A stretch of 64,000 bases of DNA from an uncultured Pseudomonadota bacterium (lineage in GTDB: Bacteria; Myxococcota_A; UBA9160; PR03): the NCBI GenBank assembly GCA_900696485.1, contig CAADGG010000040.1:1-64000 (forward strand). The letters are read 5' to 3'. Position 1 is the stretch's first letter. Every line of letters starts with the position of its first letter. The notes under the pieces were generated by a model that was given only the letters and a program-made list of their open reading frames with translations, was not told where the DNA came from and searched no databases. A program made the translations under genes and the position numbers. Shown here piece after piece: positions 16,151 to 26,229 of this stretch.

Positions 16151-17881
16151 CTAGCGCAGTGCGGCGGCCTGTTCGATGACAATCCCATTGCGGGTCAGGA
16201 TGGTGCCCTGCGCGCGCTCGAGCGCAGTGATCGCATTCTGGTAGGCCTGGTGCGCGGTAATCAGCTGGCCCTCGGCGGTCACCAGATCATCCTCGCGCAG
16301 CAGCACGTCGAATGGCGTCGACTCGCCGTATTCGAGCCGCACGCGCTCCGCGCGCAGCTGCTCCTCGGCGGCAGCGACGGCGCGCTCGGCGGCCTCGATG
16401 CCCTCGACCGACGCCGCCAGGATCCGCGCGGCGCGGCGCACGTCCGTGACGATCGATTGCTGCAAGCGGTGGAGCTGGGTCTGCGTGCGGCGCAGCTCGA
16501 ACTTCGTCCGGTCGAAACGGCCCCGCGCGCCGAAGTTGCCGATCGGCACCGAGACCACGCCGCGGACGGTCCAGTTCTTCGCGGCGTCGTCGGTGAAGAA
16601 GTCGTTGTTGGCATCGCCGAACTCGGTGGGGACGCTGGATCGGCACGGCTGGCGAACGCCCGTCACCGGGTCGACGACGAAGCTGACGCAGTCCGGGCTG
16701 AGGTTCCCGCTGAGCCCCGTATTGCCATAGCTCGCTTGGATGTCGAGCTGCGGGAGGCGCTGGTTGCTGGCCAGCCGGAGCTGCAGCTCCTGCTGCTCGA
16801 TCTGCTTCTGCAGCTGCGACAACTCCGGGCGCAGCGAGAAGGCTTTCTCGGCCGCGACCTCGGGGTCGACCTCGCGCACCTCGATCGATCCCGGCTTGTC
16901 GATGAGTTCCACCGGGATCTCCGAGCGCGGCGCCAGGTACGGACCGAGCACGAGATCGATCAAGACGTCCTGCTGCGTGCGCTCGGCGGCCTGGGCCGTG
17001 ATCAACCGGAACTCGCGGTCGGCGACGCCGGCCTCGGACTGGACGACCTCGACCTTCGAGACGACGCCGACGTCGTACTGGGCCTTGGTCTGCTCGAGCA
17101 GCGCCTGTGCCGTCTCGAGGCTCTTGCGCGCGACCCGCGTGGCGTCCCGGTTGGCGACGAGGCCCCAGTACGCATCCTCCGTCTGTCGCACCACGTCCAT
17201 CAGTCGCGACGCGAACTGGTCGGCCGCGACACCGACGCCGATCCGCGACGTTCGCACCAGCGTCCACTCGGGGCTCCAGAACAGCCCGCGGAGGAGAGGA
17301 ACCTGGAGCGTCGCCAGGAAGTCCGCCGTGAACTGCGGAGACAGTGTGGCGAGGTTCGAGTTCGACTCGGTTTCGGCGCCGGCGTAGGAAACGGAGTAGG
17401 CGCCGCCGACCCAAGGGATCAGGCCGCGAAGACCCGCTTCGGCATCGGTCAGCCGCGTCTCGTTGAACGCGACGCTGAACAGCTCTGAAGCGGTGGGAAT
17501 CTCCGTGTGGCCATGCCCACCCTCGCCGAAGATCTGGGGATCGTACGAACCCCACGCCGCGAGCAGATCCGCCTCCGCGATCTCCGGATCGAAGCGCAGG
17601 ATCTCGACGTCGAGGCTGTTCTGGACGGCCTGTCGAACGGCCTCGCGGAGGTCGAGTCGCCACATTTCATCGGGCGCGAGCGCCGCCGGGTTCGCCGGGG
17701 CGGAACCCGCCGGAGCATCCGGCTTCGGCTCGGCGCCGACGCCGACCAGCGGCACGAGCAGAGCGACGGCCGCGGCCAGGGCGCGGACATACGGGCGGCC
17801 GCCGCCCGATCCGGACCCCGGCGTCACGATCCGACTCACGCTCCGAGCCACGCTCCGCGTCGCTCCTCGCCGTCTTCGCAT
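16151..17881 (-). CDS. TolC-family outer membrane efflux protein
   Basis: A 576-residue outer membrane factor. After a signal region (ALAAAVALLVPLVGVG) come two long TolC-type helical repeats with LREAVRQAVQNSLDVEI, GVVSKVEVVQSEAGVADRE and a second-half GESTPFDVLLREDDLV. These trimeric channels carry products of RND, MFS or ABC pumps across the outer membrane, but no pump or adaptor gene is adjacent. An insertion with two Cys residues (SPDCVSF and QPCRSS) and an Asp/Asn-rich loop is unusual. ATG at 17881 has an excellent GGAGGGGG upstream and directly precedes the Arg-rich signal peptide. Confidence 0.88.
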   Translation of the reverse strand: MRRRRGATRSVARSVSRIVTPGSGSGGGRPYVRALAAAVALLVPLVGVGAEPKPDAPAGSAPANPAALAPDEMWRLDLREAVRQAVQNSLDVEILRFDPEIAEADLLAAWGSYDPQIFGEGGHGHTEIPTASELFSVAFNETRLTDAEAGLRGLIPWVGGAYSVSYAGAETESNSNLATLSPQFTADFLATLQVPLLRGLFWSPEWTLVRTSRIGVGVAADQFASRLMDVVRQTEDAYWGLVANRDATRVARKSLETAQALLEQTKAQYDVGVVSKVEVVQSEAGVADREFRLITAQAAERTQQDVLIDLVLGPYLAPRSEIPVELIDKPGSIEVREVDPEVAAEKAFSLRPELSQLQKQIEQQELQLRLASNQRLPQLDIQASYGNTGLSGNLSPDCVSFVVDPVTGVRQPCRSSVPTEFGDANNDFFTDDAAKNWTVRGVVSVPIGNFGARGRFDRTKFELRRTQTQLHRLQQSIVTDVRRAARILAASVEGIEAAERAVAAAEEQLRAERVRLEYGESTPFDVLLREDDLVTAEGQLITAHQAYQNAITALERAQGTILTRNGIVIEQAAALR

Positions 17882-18199
17882 CGACCGCTCCCCCTCCCGC
17901 GCGCACCGCACCTTAGCTCGCCCATCGCCTCGTCTCCAAGGACGGGCGGCGCCGGGCCGGCGAGCGCGGCGCGCGACACCGCCCGACGAGGACCGACCCG
18001 CGCCAGGCCGCTGCGCCTTCCGGGCGCGTCCCGAGCGGCAGGGGGTCGACACGGAGCCGGCAGGCCTGCACGTCGCGGAGCGCCCTGCGCAGGGCGGTCC
18101 GGGTCGGCGTCTCGGGCTCGGCCGGGCTCGGCGGGAGCTTGCCCGGGTGCCGCGGCGAGCGCCCGCGTCGCTGCCGGCCGCGGGGCTCCCCACGCCCCC
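17882..18199. other. Intergenic stretch with palindromes
   Basis: This 318-bp gap separates the SDR stop from the TolC-family start, both on the minus strand. I see no gene. It contains a perfect 16-bp palindrome at 18081-18096 (CGCCCTGCGCAGGGCG) and the TolC-family ribosome-binding site at its left end. The palindrome could act in termination of the SDR operon, but no T-tract follows. Confidence 0.4.
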
Positions 18200-19018
18200 T
18201 CAGCCGATCCGCGCGCTCTGCCCGCCGTCGACGGCGAGCGCGACACCGGTGATGAAGCGCGCCTCGTCGGAGGCGAGGAACAGCGCCGCATGGGCGACGT
18301 CCCACGCAGTCCCCATCTTGCCGCCGAGCGGGACCTGCGCGTCGCGCTTCGCGATCAGCTCCTGTCGCTCGACGCCGAGCGCCGTCGCGATCCCCTCGAT
18401 CGCCATCGGCGTATTCATCAGGCCGGGCATGATCACGTTGGCGCGGATCCCGAACTTCGCGTTGCCGATCGCGAGCGACTGCGTATACGCATTGATGCCC
18501 GCCTTCGAGGCCTTGTAGGCGACGATCGGCGTCGCGCAGACCGCCGCGATCGAGGAGATGTTGACGATCGCGCCACTGCGCTGCCGGCGCAGGAACGGCA
18601 GCACGTGCTTGCACGGTACGATGACGCTTTTCAGATTCACGTGCAGGATGAGGTCCCAGGCGTCGAGGTCGACGTGGGCAGGGCCGGCATCGCCGCCGCC
18701 GATCCCGACGTTGTTGTGCAGGATGTCGATGCGCCCGTGCTGCTCGGCGCAGCCGGCGAAGAGCGCGGCGCAGTCGGCCTCACGGGTCGCGTCCGCTTCC
18801 CACGCGCTCGCCGTCCCGCCTTCCTCCCGGATCTGCGCGACGGTCTCCTCGGCCGCTGCGAGCCGGCGATCGACGACGACGACGCGGGCGCCCTCGCGCG
18901 CGAACAGGACGGCCGTCGCGCGGCCGTTGCCGATCGTCTCGCCCGGCGTCTGGCCCCCACCGATCACGACGGCGACCTTGTCGGCGAGTCGATCTCGCCC
19001 GCGCCGCGCCGGGCTCAT
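18200..19018 (-). CDS. Short-chain dehydrogenase/reductase (SDR)
   Basis: A 272-residue classical SDR. The NAD(P)-binding motif is the variant VVIGGGQTPGETIGNGRA, the NNVGIGGG segment matches NNAG, and the catalytic Ser and YxxxK appear in NISSI and AYKASKAG. The C-terminus ends in GVALAVDGGQSA. Asp in VVVDRR suggests NAD rather than NADP. The substrate cannot be told from sequence. It is the last gene of a minus-strand set with a carboxymuconolactone-decarboxylase-like gene (4-bp overlap) and a GST-like gene, which suggests catabolism of an organic acid or aromatic compound. Confidence 0.88.
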   Translation of the reverse strand: MSPARRGRDRLADKVAVVIGGGQTPGETIGNGRATAVLFAREGARVVVVDRRLAAAEETVAQIREEGGTASAWEADATREADCAALFAGCAEQHGRIDILHNNVGIGGGDAGPAHVDLDAWDLILHVNLKSVIVPCKHVLPFLRRQRSGAIVNISSIAAVCATPIVAYKASKAGINAYTQSLAIGNAKFGIRANVIMPGLMNTPMAIEGIATALGVERQELIAKRDAQVPLGGKMGTAWDVAHAALFLASDEARFITGVALAVDGGQSARIG

Positions 19019-19569
19019 CCGCGGTCCGCCGGCAAGGTCGGCAGGTCCGGCGAGTCCGGTTGCACGCCGAGCGAGTTGAGGGCCATCGAGACGAGCTGGT
19101 ACTGTCCGACGGCGAAGATCAGATCGAGCACCTGTTCCGTCGTGAAGTGCTTCGCCAGCGCGTTCCACGTGGCATCGGAGAGGAACGCATCGGCGCGCAG
19201 TTCGTCGACGGCTCGCAACAGGACGCGCTCCGATTCGTTCCAGCCTTGCGCGTCGGGCCCGTCGGCGACGCGCTCGATCTCCGCGTCGGTCAGGCCCACA
19301 TCGCGCGCGATCACGGCGTGCTGGCCCCACTCGTAGCCGGCGCGACACAGCCAGCCGATCCGCAGGATGGCGAGCTCGCGCTCGCGCGGCGCGAGCGTCG
19401 AGCGCGCGAGCACGTGGTTGCCGAACACCAGCCAGCGCTTCAGCAGCTTCGGATGGTGGGCGAGCGTGCGGAAGATGTTGAGGATCGGACCGCGGCCGAA
19501 GCGTTCGCGGGTTTCGGCATCGAGCTCGGCATCGGAGAGCGGGGCGAGACGGGGCGTGGCCAGACGCAT
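19015..19569 (-). CDS. Carboxymuconolactone decarboxylase/AhpD-like protein
   Basis: A 184-residue all-helical protein of the CMD/AhpD superfamily. The core LAPRERELAILRIGWLCRAGYEWGQHAVIARDVGLTD is followed by a second helical half. The Cys-x-x-Cys redox pair of AhpD is not present, so a peroxidase role is less likely than a lyase or unassigned role. ATG at 19569 has a strong AGGAGG six bases upstream. Its stop overlaps the SDR start (ATGA at 19015-19018), so the two are probably cotranslated. Confidence 0.82.
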   Translation of the reverse strand: MRLATPRLAPLSDAELDAETRERFGRGPILNIFRTLAHHPKLLKRWLVFGNHVLARSTLAPRERELAILRIGWLCRAGYEWGQHAVIARDVGLTDAEIERVADGPDAQGWNESERVLLRAVDELRADAFLSDATWNALAKHFTTEQVLDLIFAVGQYQLVSMALNSLGVQPDSPDLPTLPADRG

Positions 19570-19591
19570 GAAGTCCTCCTGGCACCGCATG

Positions 19592-20824
19592 CTACACGCC
19601 GGACCGCGGCGGCACTCGGATCTCCCCGCCCGCGCCGCCGGCCGCCGCGTCGAAACGACCGGCGGCATCGTCGGGCAACCGGGCGAGGAAGCGCCGGCGG
19701 GCGTCGCCATCGAGCGCCTGCCACGAGCCCCGAAGCTCCCGCCAGACCCGGACCTGGAACGTCTTCGCGACGCTGCGGAACGGACGGCCGAGCAGGGTCC
19801 CGTCATAGAGGGCCCGGCCGCCGATGAAAGCGCGCTCGTTGAACGTGGCCTCGCCCGTGGCCCGGTGGCGCCGCCAGGCTTCGTGATTCTGTTGCATCAG
19901 CGGCACGAAGGCGCGGGCGAGCCACGACAGGAGCGGCGCGTGCGCGTCGCCGAGAAAGACCGGTGCGGCCGGCTGATGGCCGCGAAAGTCGTGTCGCGCC
20001 AGCCGTTCGACCCAGGCATGGACGGCCGGGGCGGCCCGGCGCAGCGCCGCGTGCGCGGTCGGGTCGGCGCGGTTCATGCCGAGCTGTCCGTAGAGACTCG
20101 CGTCGGCCAGTGTGAAGCGTTCCCCGAACAGGAACGGCTGCCGGCCGAGGAGCGGCTCGAGGGCGTCGAGCAATCGGTCGAAGATCGTTTCGAGGAGAGC
20201 GTGGGTCGGAGGGAAGCCGCGGCGCGGCGGAGGCCGCAGCCGCCGCGGCAGATCGTCGAAGCCGGCATCGACGGGAGCGACACTGAACAGGTACGGGAGT
20301 CGGCGGACCTGTCGTGCCGGGAACGTCCGGGCGAGAACGGCCGCGAGGGGGCCCGCGAGCGGCCGGTACTCGCGCGCGAGCCGCACGCCTGCGTCGTTGT
20401 CCCTCGCCGACAGCACCCATCGGCGGTGGTGGACGAGGTAGAGCCCGAGTTCGTCGAGCGCCTCGTCGACGAGCCGGATGGCGAAGTGCACCGCGCCGTC
20501 TGCCGACGGAAGCAGCGGCGCCGCGCCGGACGGCGCCTTGCGGTCGAGCCACGCGCCGATCGCAGAGGAGTCGTAGAGGTTCTCGCCTGCGGGACCGAAA
20601 AGAAACGGGACCAGCGGGAACTCGTCGAGCGGATCGACGGGCGGCTGCATCAGGGCCAGCCGACCCTGCACGACGGCCTGCCGCCGGCGCGCGCCGCGCA
20701 GCGCGTCGAAGAACCCACCCTGCGCCGGCAGCAAGCGATGATGCAGACCGGCGAAACGCAGCATCGCCTCGACCTTCAGCGAGAAGGGCGAGAGCTCGGA
20801 ACCCCAGAGAACCCACCCGCTCAC
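19592..20824 (-). CDS. Glutathione S-transferase-like protein, extended
   Basis: A 410-residue protein. The N-terminal ~100 residues look like a GST thioredoxin-fold domain (ELSPFSLKVEAMLRFAG, with Ser-Pro-Phe-Ser at the active-site position, and ENLYDSSAIGAWLD). The middle contains a GST C-terminal-like segment (PFLFGERFTLADASLYGQL). It is nearly twice the size of a standard GST, with an extra ~120 C-terminal residues of unknown role. The GTG start at 20824 has no strong ribosome-binding site. It is first in the minus-strand set with the CMD-like and SDR genes. Confidence 0.75.
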   Translation of the reverse strand: MSGWVLWGSELSPFSLKVEAMLRFAGLHHRLLPAQGGFFDALRGARRRQAVVQGRLALMQPPVDPLDEFPLVPFLFGPAGENLYDSSAIGAWLDRKAPSGAAPLLPSADGAVHFAIRLVDEALDELGLYLVHHRRWVLSARDNDAGVRLAREYRPLAGPLAAVLARTFPARQVRRLPYLFSVAPVDAGFDDLPRRLRPPPRRGFPPTHALLETIFDRLLDALEPLLGRQPFLFGERFTLADASLYGQLGMNRADPTAHAALRRAAPAVHAWVERLARHDFRGHQPAAPVFLGDAHAPLLSWLARAFVPLMQQNHEAWRRHRATGEATFNERAFIGGRALYDGTLLGRPFRSVAKTFQVRVWRELRGSWQALDGDARRRFLARLPDDAAGRFDAAAGGAGGEIRVPPRSGV

Positions 20825-21045
20825 CGGCGGCGTCCGCTTCGTGAGGCCACCCGCAGGCTGGGGACGACGATCCAGGCGGCTCCGGGTTCCGGGATCGGTG
20901 CCGGCGCACGGGTCTCCGAGAGAATCGGTCCGCGCGGTCGGGGCGAGCGGATCGTGGCGAATTCTCCCGGCCGGCCTCCAGGATGTCGAGTGACCAGAGC
21001 CCTCACGAAGGTTTCGTGCCTCGGAGTGCGAGCGCGGTTCCGATC

Positions 21046-21294
21046 TCAGTCCTTCACCTTCAGCTCCGCCTTGTGCTCCGTGAGGAAGTCGCGGATCTCG
21101 TCGGCCATGTCGAGCAGACGCGTCCACTGCTCCTGGTACAGCGTCACCGGGAAGCGCCCGAGGCCGTACAACGAGACGGCCCCTTTCTGACTCACCTTCA
21201 GGCTGAGTCCCTTTTCGGGGCGCCGTTTCAGAACCTCGTTCTCGGCCTTCAGCCGCTCGAGTTCGGCACGCAGCGCGTCGGCGTCTTCGGTCAT
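21046..21294 (-). CDS. Small conserved protein of unknown function with coiled coil
   Basis: An 82-residue protein. Residues 1-25 form a leucine/charged coiled coil (RAELERLKAENEVLKRR). The rest has a distinctive, conserved-looking LKVSQKGAVSLYGLGRFPVT followed by LYQEQW and a helical tail. I recognise the pattern from small uncharacterised proteins in several phyla but no function is known to me. ATG at 21294 has AGGAGGG seven bases upstream. It is divergent from ispD. Confidence 0.75.
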   Translation of the reverse strand: MTEDADALRAELERLKAENEVLKRRPEKGLSLKVSQKGAVSLYGLGRFPVTLYQEQWTRLLDMADEIRDFLTEHKAELKVKD

Positions 21295-21478
21295 GGGGCC
21301 GCCCTCCTGTGTGGCCTGCGGCGATCGGGATGCGCCGCGAAGATAGAATGGCCGGGCGGTCGTGCGCCGCACGCCCCTCCGGCGGGGCGACGGATGACGT
21401 GCGACGGCCCGGGGCGACCGGTCCGGCAACCACCCGGGCCGCTCGGCGAATGCCGTCGATCCGCTACCTTGCGCCGCC

Positions 21479-22165
21479 ATGCGCGTCGCGGCTCTAGTCC
21501 TGGCCGCAGGTCGCGGCGAACGGTTCGGTGCACCGGTCCCGAAGGCATTCCTCTCGCTGGGCGGCCGCCCGCTGGTGGTGCGCGCGATCGAGGCGCTGGC
21601 GGCCCGGCCCGAGATCGAGCGGATCGTGCCGGTCCTGCCGGCGGCGGATCTCGCCCGCTGGAACGCGCTCGCGCGGGACTTCGCCGGCGCCCGGAAGCTC
21701 GCCGAAGCAGTGGCCGGCGGCGCGCAGCGGCAGGACTCGATGCGGGCCGGACTCGCCACGCTGCCCGCCGACCTCGAATGGGTGGCGGTGCACGACGCGG
21801 CGCGGCCGCTGCTGCGTGCGGAACAGGTCGGCCGTGTGCTCGACGCAGCCGCGCGCACCGGCGCCGCGCTGCTCGCCGTGCCGGTGCGCGACACGCTGAA
21901 GCGGGTGGACGCGGGCCGGATCACCGCGACGCTGGATCGCAGCGAAACCTGGGCGGCGCAGACGCCGCAGGTGTTCCGGATCTCGCTGTTGCGCGCGGCG
22001 CTGGCGAAGGCCGACGCGGATGGGTTCATCGGGACGGACGAGGCGCAGCTCGTCGAACGGCTCGGCGTGCCGGTCGCGGTCGCGGAGGGCGATGTGCGCA
22101 ACCTGAAGATCACGTGGCCGGAGGATCTCGAACTCGCCGAAGCGATCTGGAGGCAGCGCGGATGA
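21479..22165 (+). CDS. ispD: 2-C-methyl-D-erythritol 4-phosphate cytidylyltransferase
   Basis: A 228-residue IspD that makes CDP-methylerythritol in the MEP isoprenoid pathway. It has the nucleotidyltransferase motif VLAAGRGERFGAPVPKAF, VAVHDAARPLL, and LDRSETWAAQTPQVFR; GTDEAQLVERLG is also typical. Its stop overlaps the ispF ATG. No ribosome-binding site precedes ATG 21479. Instead a -10-like TACCTT ends eight bases upstream, which suggests a leaderless transcript for the isp-cysS-uvr operon. Confidence 0.95.
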   Translation: MRVAALVLAAGRGERFGAPVPKAFLSLGGRPLVVRAIEALAARPEIERIVPVLPAADLARWNALARDFAGARKLAEAVAGGAQRQDSMRAGLATLPADLEWVAVHDAARPLLRAEQVGRVLDAAARTGAALLAVPVRDTLKRVDAGRITATLDRSETWAAQTPQVFRISLLRAALAKADADGFIGTDEAQLVERLGVPVAVAEGDVRNLKITWPEDLELAEAIWRQRG

Positions 22166-22698
22166 GCGACACGGGCAGCGTCCGGATCGGGCACGGTTTC
22201 GATGCGCACCGGTTGGTGGCCGGCCGGCCCTTGCGGCTCGGCGGCGTCACGATTCCGCACGAGCGCGGCCTCGAGGGCCACTCGGACGGCGATGTGCTGC
22301 TGCACGTCGTCGCCAGCGCCATGCTCGGCGCGCTCGGGGAAGGGGACCTCGGAAGCTGGTTTCCGTCGAGCGACGAGCGCTGGCGCGGCGCCGACAGTGC
22401 GGTGCTGCTGGCGGCCGTCGTCGAGCGGATGCGCGAGCGCGGGTTCGCCGTCGGCAACCTCGATGCCACGGTGATCGCGCAGGAGCCACGGCTCGGGCCG
22501 TTTCGCGAGGCGATCCAGGCGCGGCTCGGACAATTGCTCGGGGCCCCGTCCGGGCGGGTCAACATCAAGATCACCAGCACCGACCGGCTCGGCGCGATCG
22601 GCCGCGGCGAGGGGATCGCGGCCGTTGCGGTGGTGCTGCTCGAAGCCGGGAGCGGCGACTCGGCCGGAGCGGCGGCGGGCGCCGAACCGGCCCGATGA
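22162..22698 (+). CDS. ispF: 2-C-methyl-D-erythritol 2,4-cyclodiphosphate synthase
   Basis: A 178-residue IspF, the next MEP-pathway enzyme needed after IspD and IspE. Metal ligands are Asp14, His16 (RIGHGFDAHRL) and His48 (HSDGDVLLHVVASAMLGA). The C-terminal half has NLDATVIAQEPRL and INIKITSTD-like INKITSTDRLG features. A short Gly/Ala-rich tail follows the domain. It overlaps ispD by four bases and cysS by four bases. Confidence 0.97.
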   Translation: MSDTGSVRIGHGFDAHRLVAGRPLRLGGVTIPHERGLEGHSDGDVLLHVVASAMLGALGEGDLGSWFPSSDERWRGADSAVLLAAVVERMRERGFAVGNLDATVIAQEPRLGPFREAIQARLGQLLGAPSGRVNIKITSTDRLGAIGRGEGIAAVAVVLLEAGSGDSAGAAAGAEPAR

Positions 22699-24091
22699 GC
22701 GAGCTCTTCCTGTACAACACCCGGACGCGTCGCAAGGAGCGCTTCGAGCCGATCGAAGCGGGTCGGGTCCGGATCTACTCCTGCGGCCCCACGGTCTATG
22801 CGCCGCAGCATCTCGGAAACCTGCGAGCCTACCTGTTCGTGGACCTGCTGAAGCGCGCCCTGCTCGCCGAGGGACTGCGCGTCACGCACGTCATCAACAT
22901 CACGGACGTCGGGCATCTGACCGACGATGCCGACCGTGGTGAGGACAAGATGGAGCGCGCCGCCGAGCGCAGCGGCGCCAGCGCAGCCGCCATCGCGGCG
23001 AAGTACACAGGGCAGTGGCTCGACGACCGAAAGCGCCTGCGCTGCCTCGAAGCCGATGTCTATTGCAAAGCCACCGAGCACATCCCGCAGCAGATCGAGC
23101 TGGCGCGGCGACTCGAAGCCAAGGGCTACACCTACCTTCTCGAGGACGGGCTCTACTTCGATACCTCGAAGTTCCCGCGCTATGCCGATTTTGCGCGTCT
23201 CGACCTCGCCGGTCAGGCCGCCGGCGCGCGGATCGGGGACGTCGCCGGCAAGCGCCAGCCGCCGGACTTCGCGCTGTGGAAGTTCGCGGCGCCGGGCGTG
23301 CAGCGGCAGCAGGAGTGGGACTCACCGTGGGGCCGGGGCTTCCCCGGCTGGCACATCGAGTGCTCGGCGATGAGCGTTCATTACCTCGGCACGCATTTCG
23401 ATCTGCACACCGGCGGTGTCGATCACATCCCGGTCCACCACACCAATGAGATCGCCCAGAGCGAAGCGGGCTTCGATCTGCATCCGTGGGTGAACGTCTG
23501 GATGCACAACGAGCATCTGAAGCTCGGCGACGAGAAGGTCTCGAAATCGAAGGGGCACACGCTGGTGCTCGACGACCTCGTCGCCCGCGGCATCGATCCG
23601 CTCGCGTACCGCTACTTCTTCCTGCAGGCGCACTATCGCCAGCAGCAGAGCTTTTCCTTCGACGAGATGGAGGCCGCCGCGACCGGCTATCGGAGGCTGC
23701 TCAGCGCCGCGGTCGAGGCGCGCAGCGCGGCGGGCGAGCCGGAACCCGAAGAGCGCGACGCGCTGGAGTACGAGCGCGGCGAGTTCTGGGCGGCCGTCCG
23801 TGACGACCTCAACGCGCCGCGCGCGATGGAGGTGACGTGGCGTGTCGCCCGCGGCTCGCTGTCCGGGCCGGCGAAGCGGGAGCTGCTGCTCGACTTCGAA
23901 CGCGGGCTCGGTCTCGGGCTCGACAACCAGCAGCCGCAGCCGGCCGACTCGCCGGCGGACCCGCGCATCGAGGCCTTGCTCGAGGATCGCCGGGCGGCCC
24001 GGGCCCGGCGCGACTTCGCCGCCGCCGACGCGATCCGCGACGCGTTGCGCGCGGAGGGCATCGAGATCGAGGACACGAAGGACGGGGTGCG

Positions 24092-24110
<19 letters not shown>
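22695..24110 (+). CDS. cysS: Cysteinyl-tRNA synthetase
   Basis: A 471-residue class I synthetase. Zn ligand Cys30 lies in YSCGPTVY, the HIGH-type motif is HLGN at residues 39-42, further Zn ligands lie in WHIECSAMS and [10 protein letters not shown], and the KMSKS-type loop is KVSKS near residue 281. The length is normal. Its last 19 bases overlap the uvrB start at 24092, an unusually long overlap that nevertheless gives UvrB its natural N-terminus. Confidence 0.97.
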
Positions 24111-26128
<2,018 letters not shown>

Positions 26129-26229
26129 GCGGCGGCGCGAGCGGGATCGGCCGTTCGGGCCGGCCGGGAAGCGCCGGCGCCGGCTACTCTCCGGGCGGGC
26201 TTCCTCGAGGGGGATGGAGCGCTCTTGGT

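Noticed and set aside
14339..17488. Plus-strand open frame of over 1000 codons across secF, bactofilin and the TolC-family gene
   Set aside because: It runs through three well-supported genes on both strands and has the Arg/Gly-rich composition of a shadow frame.
20821..21006. 61-residue minus-strand frame upstream of the GST-like gene
   Set aside because: It is Arg/Pro-rich, has no ribosome-binding site or recognisable domain, and looks like GC-driven open frame.
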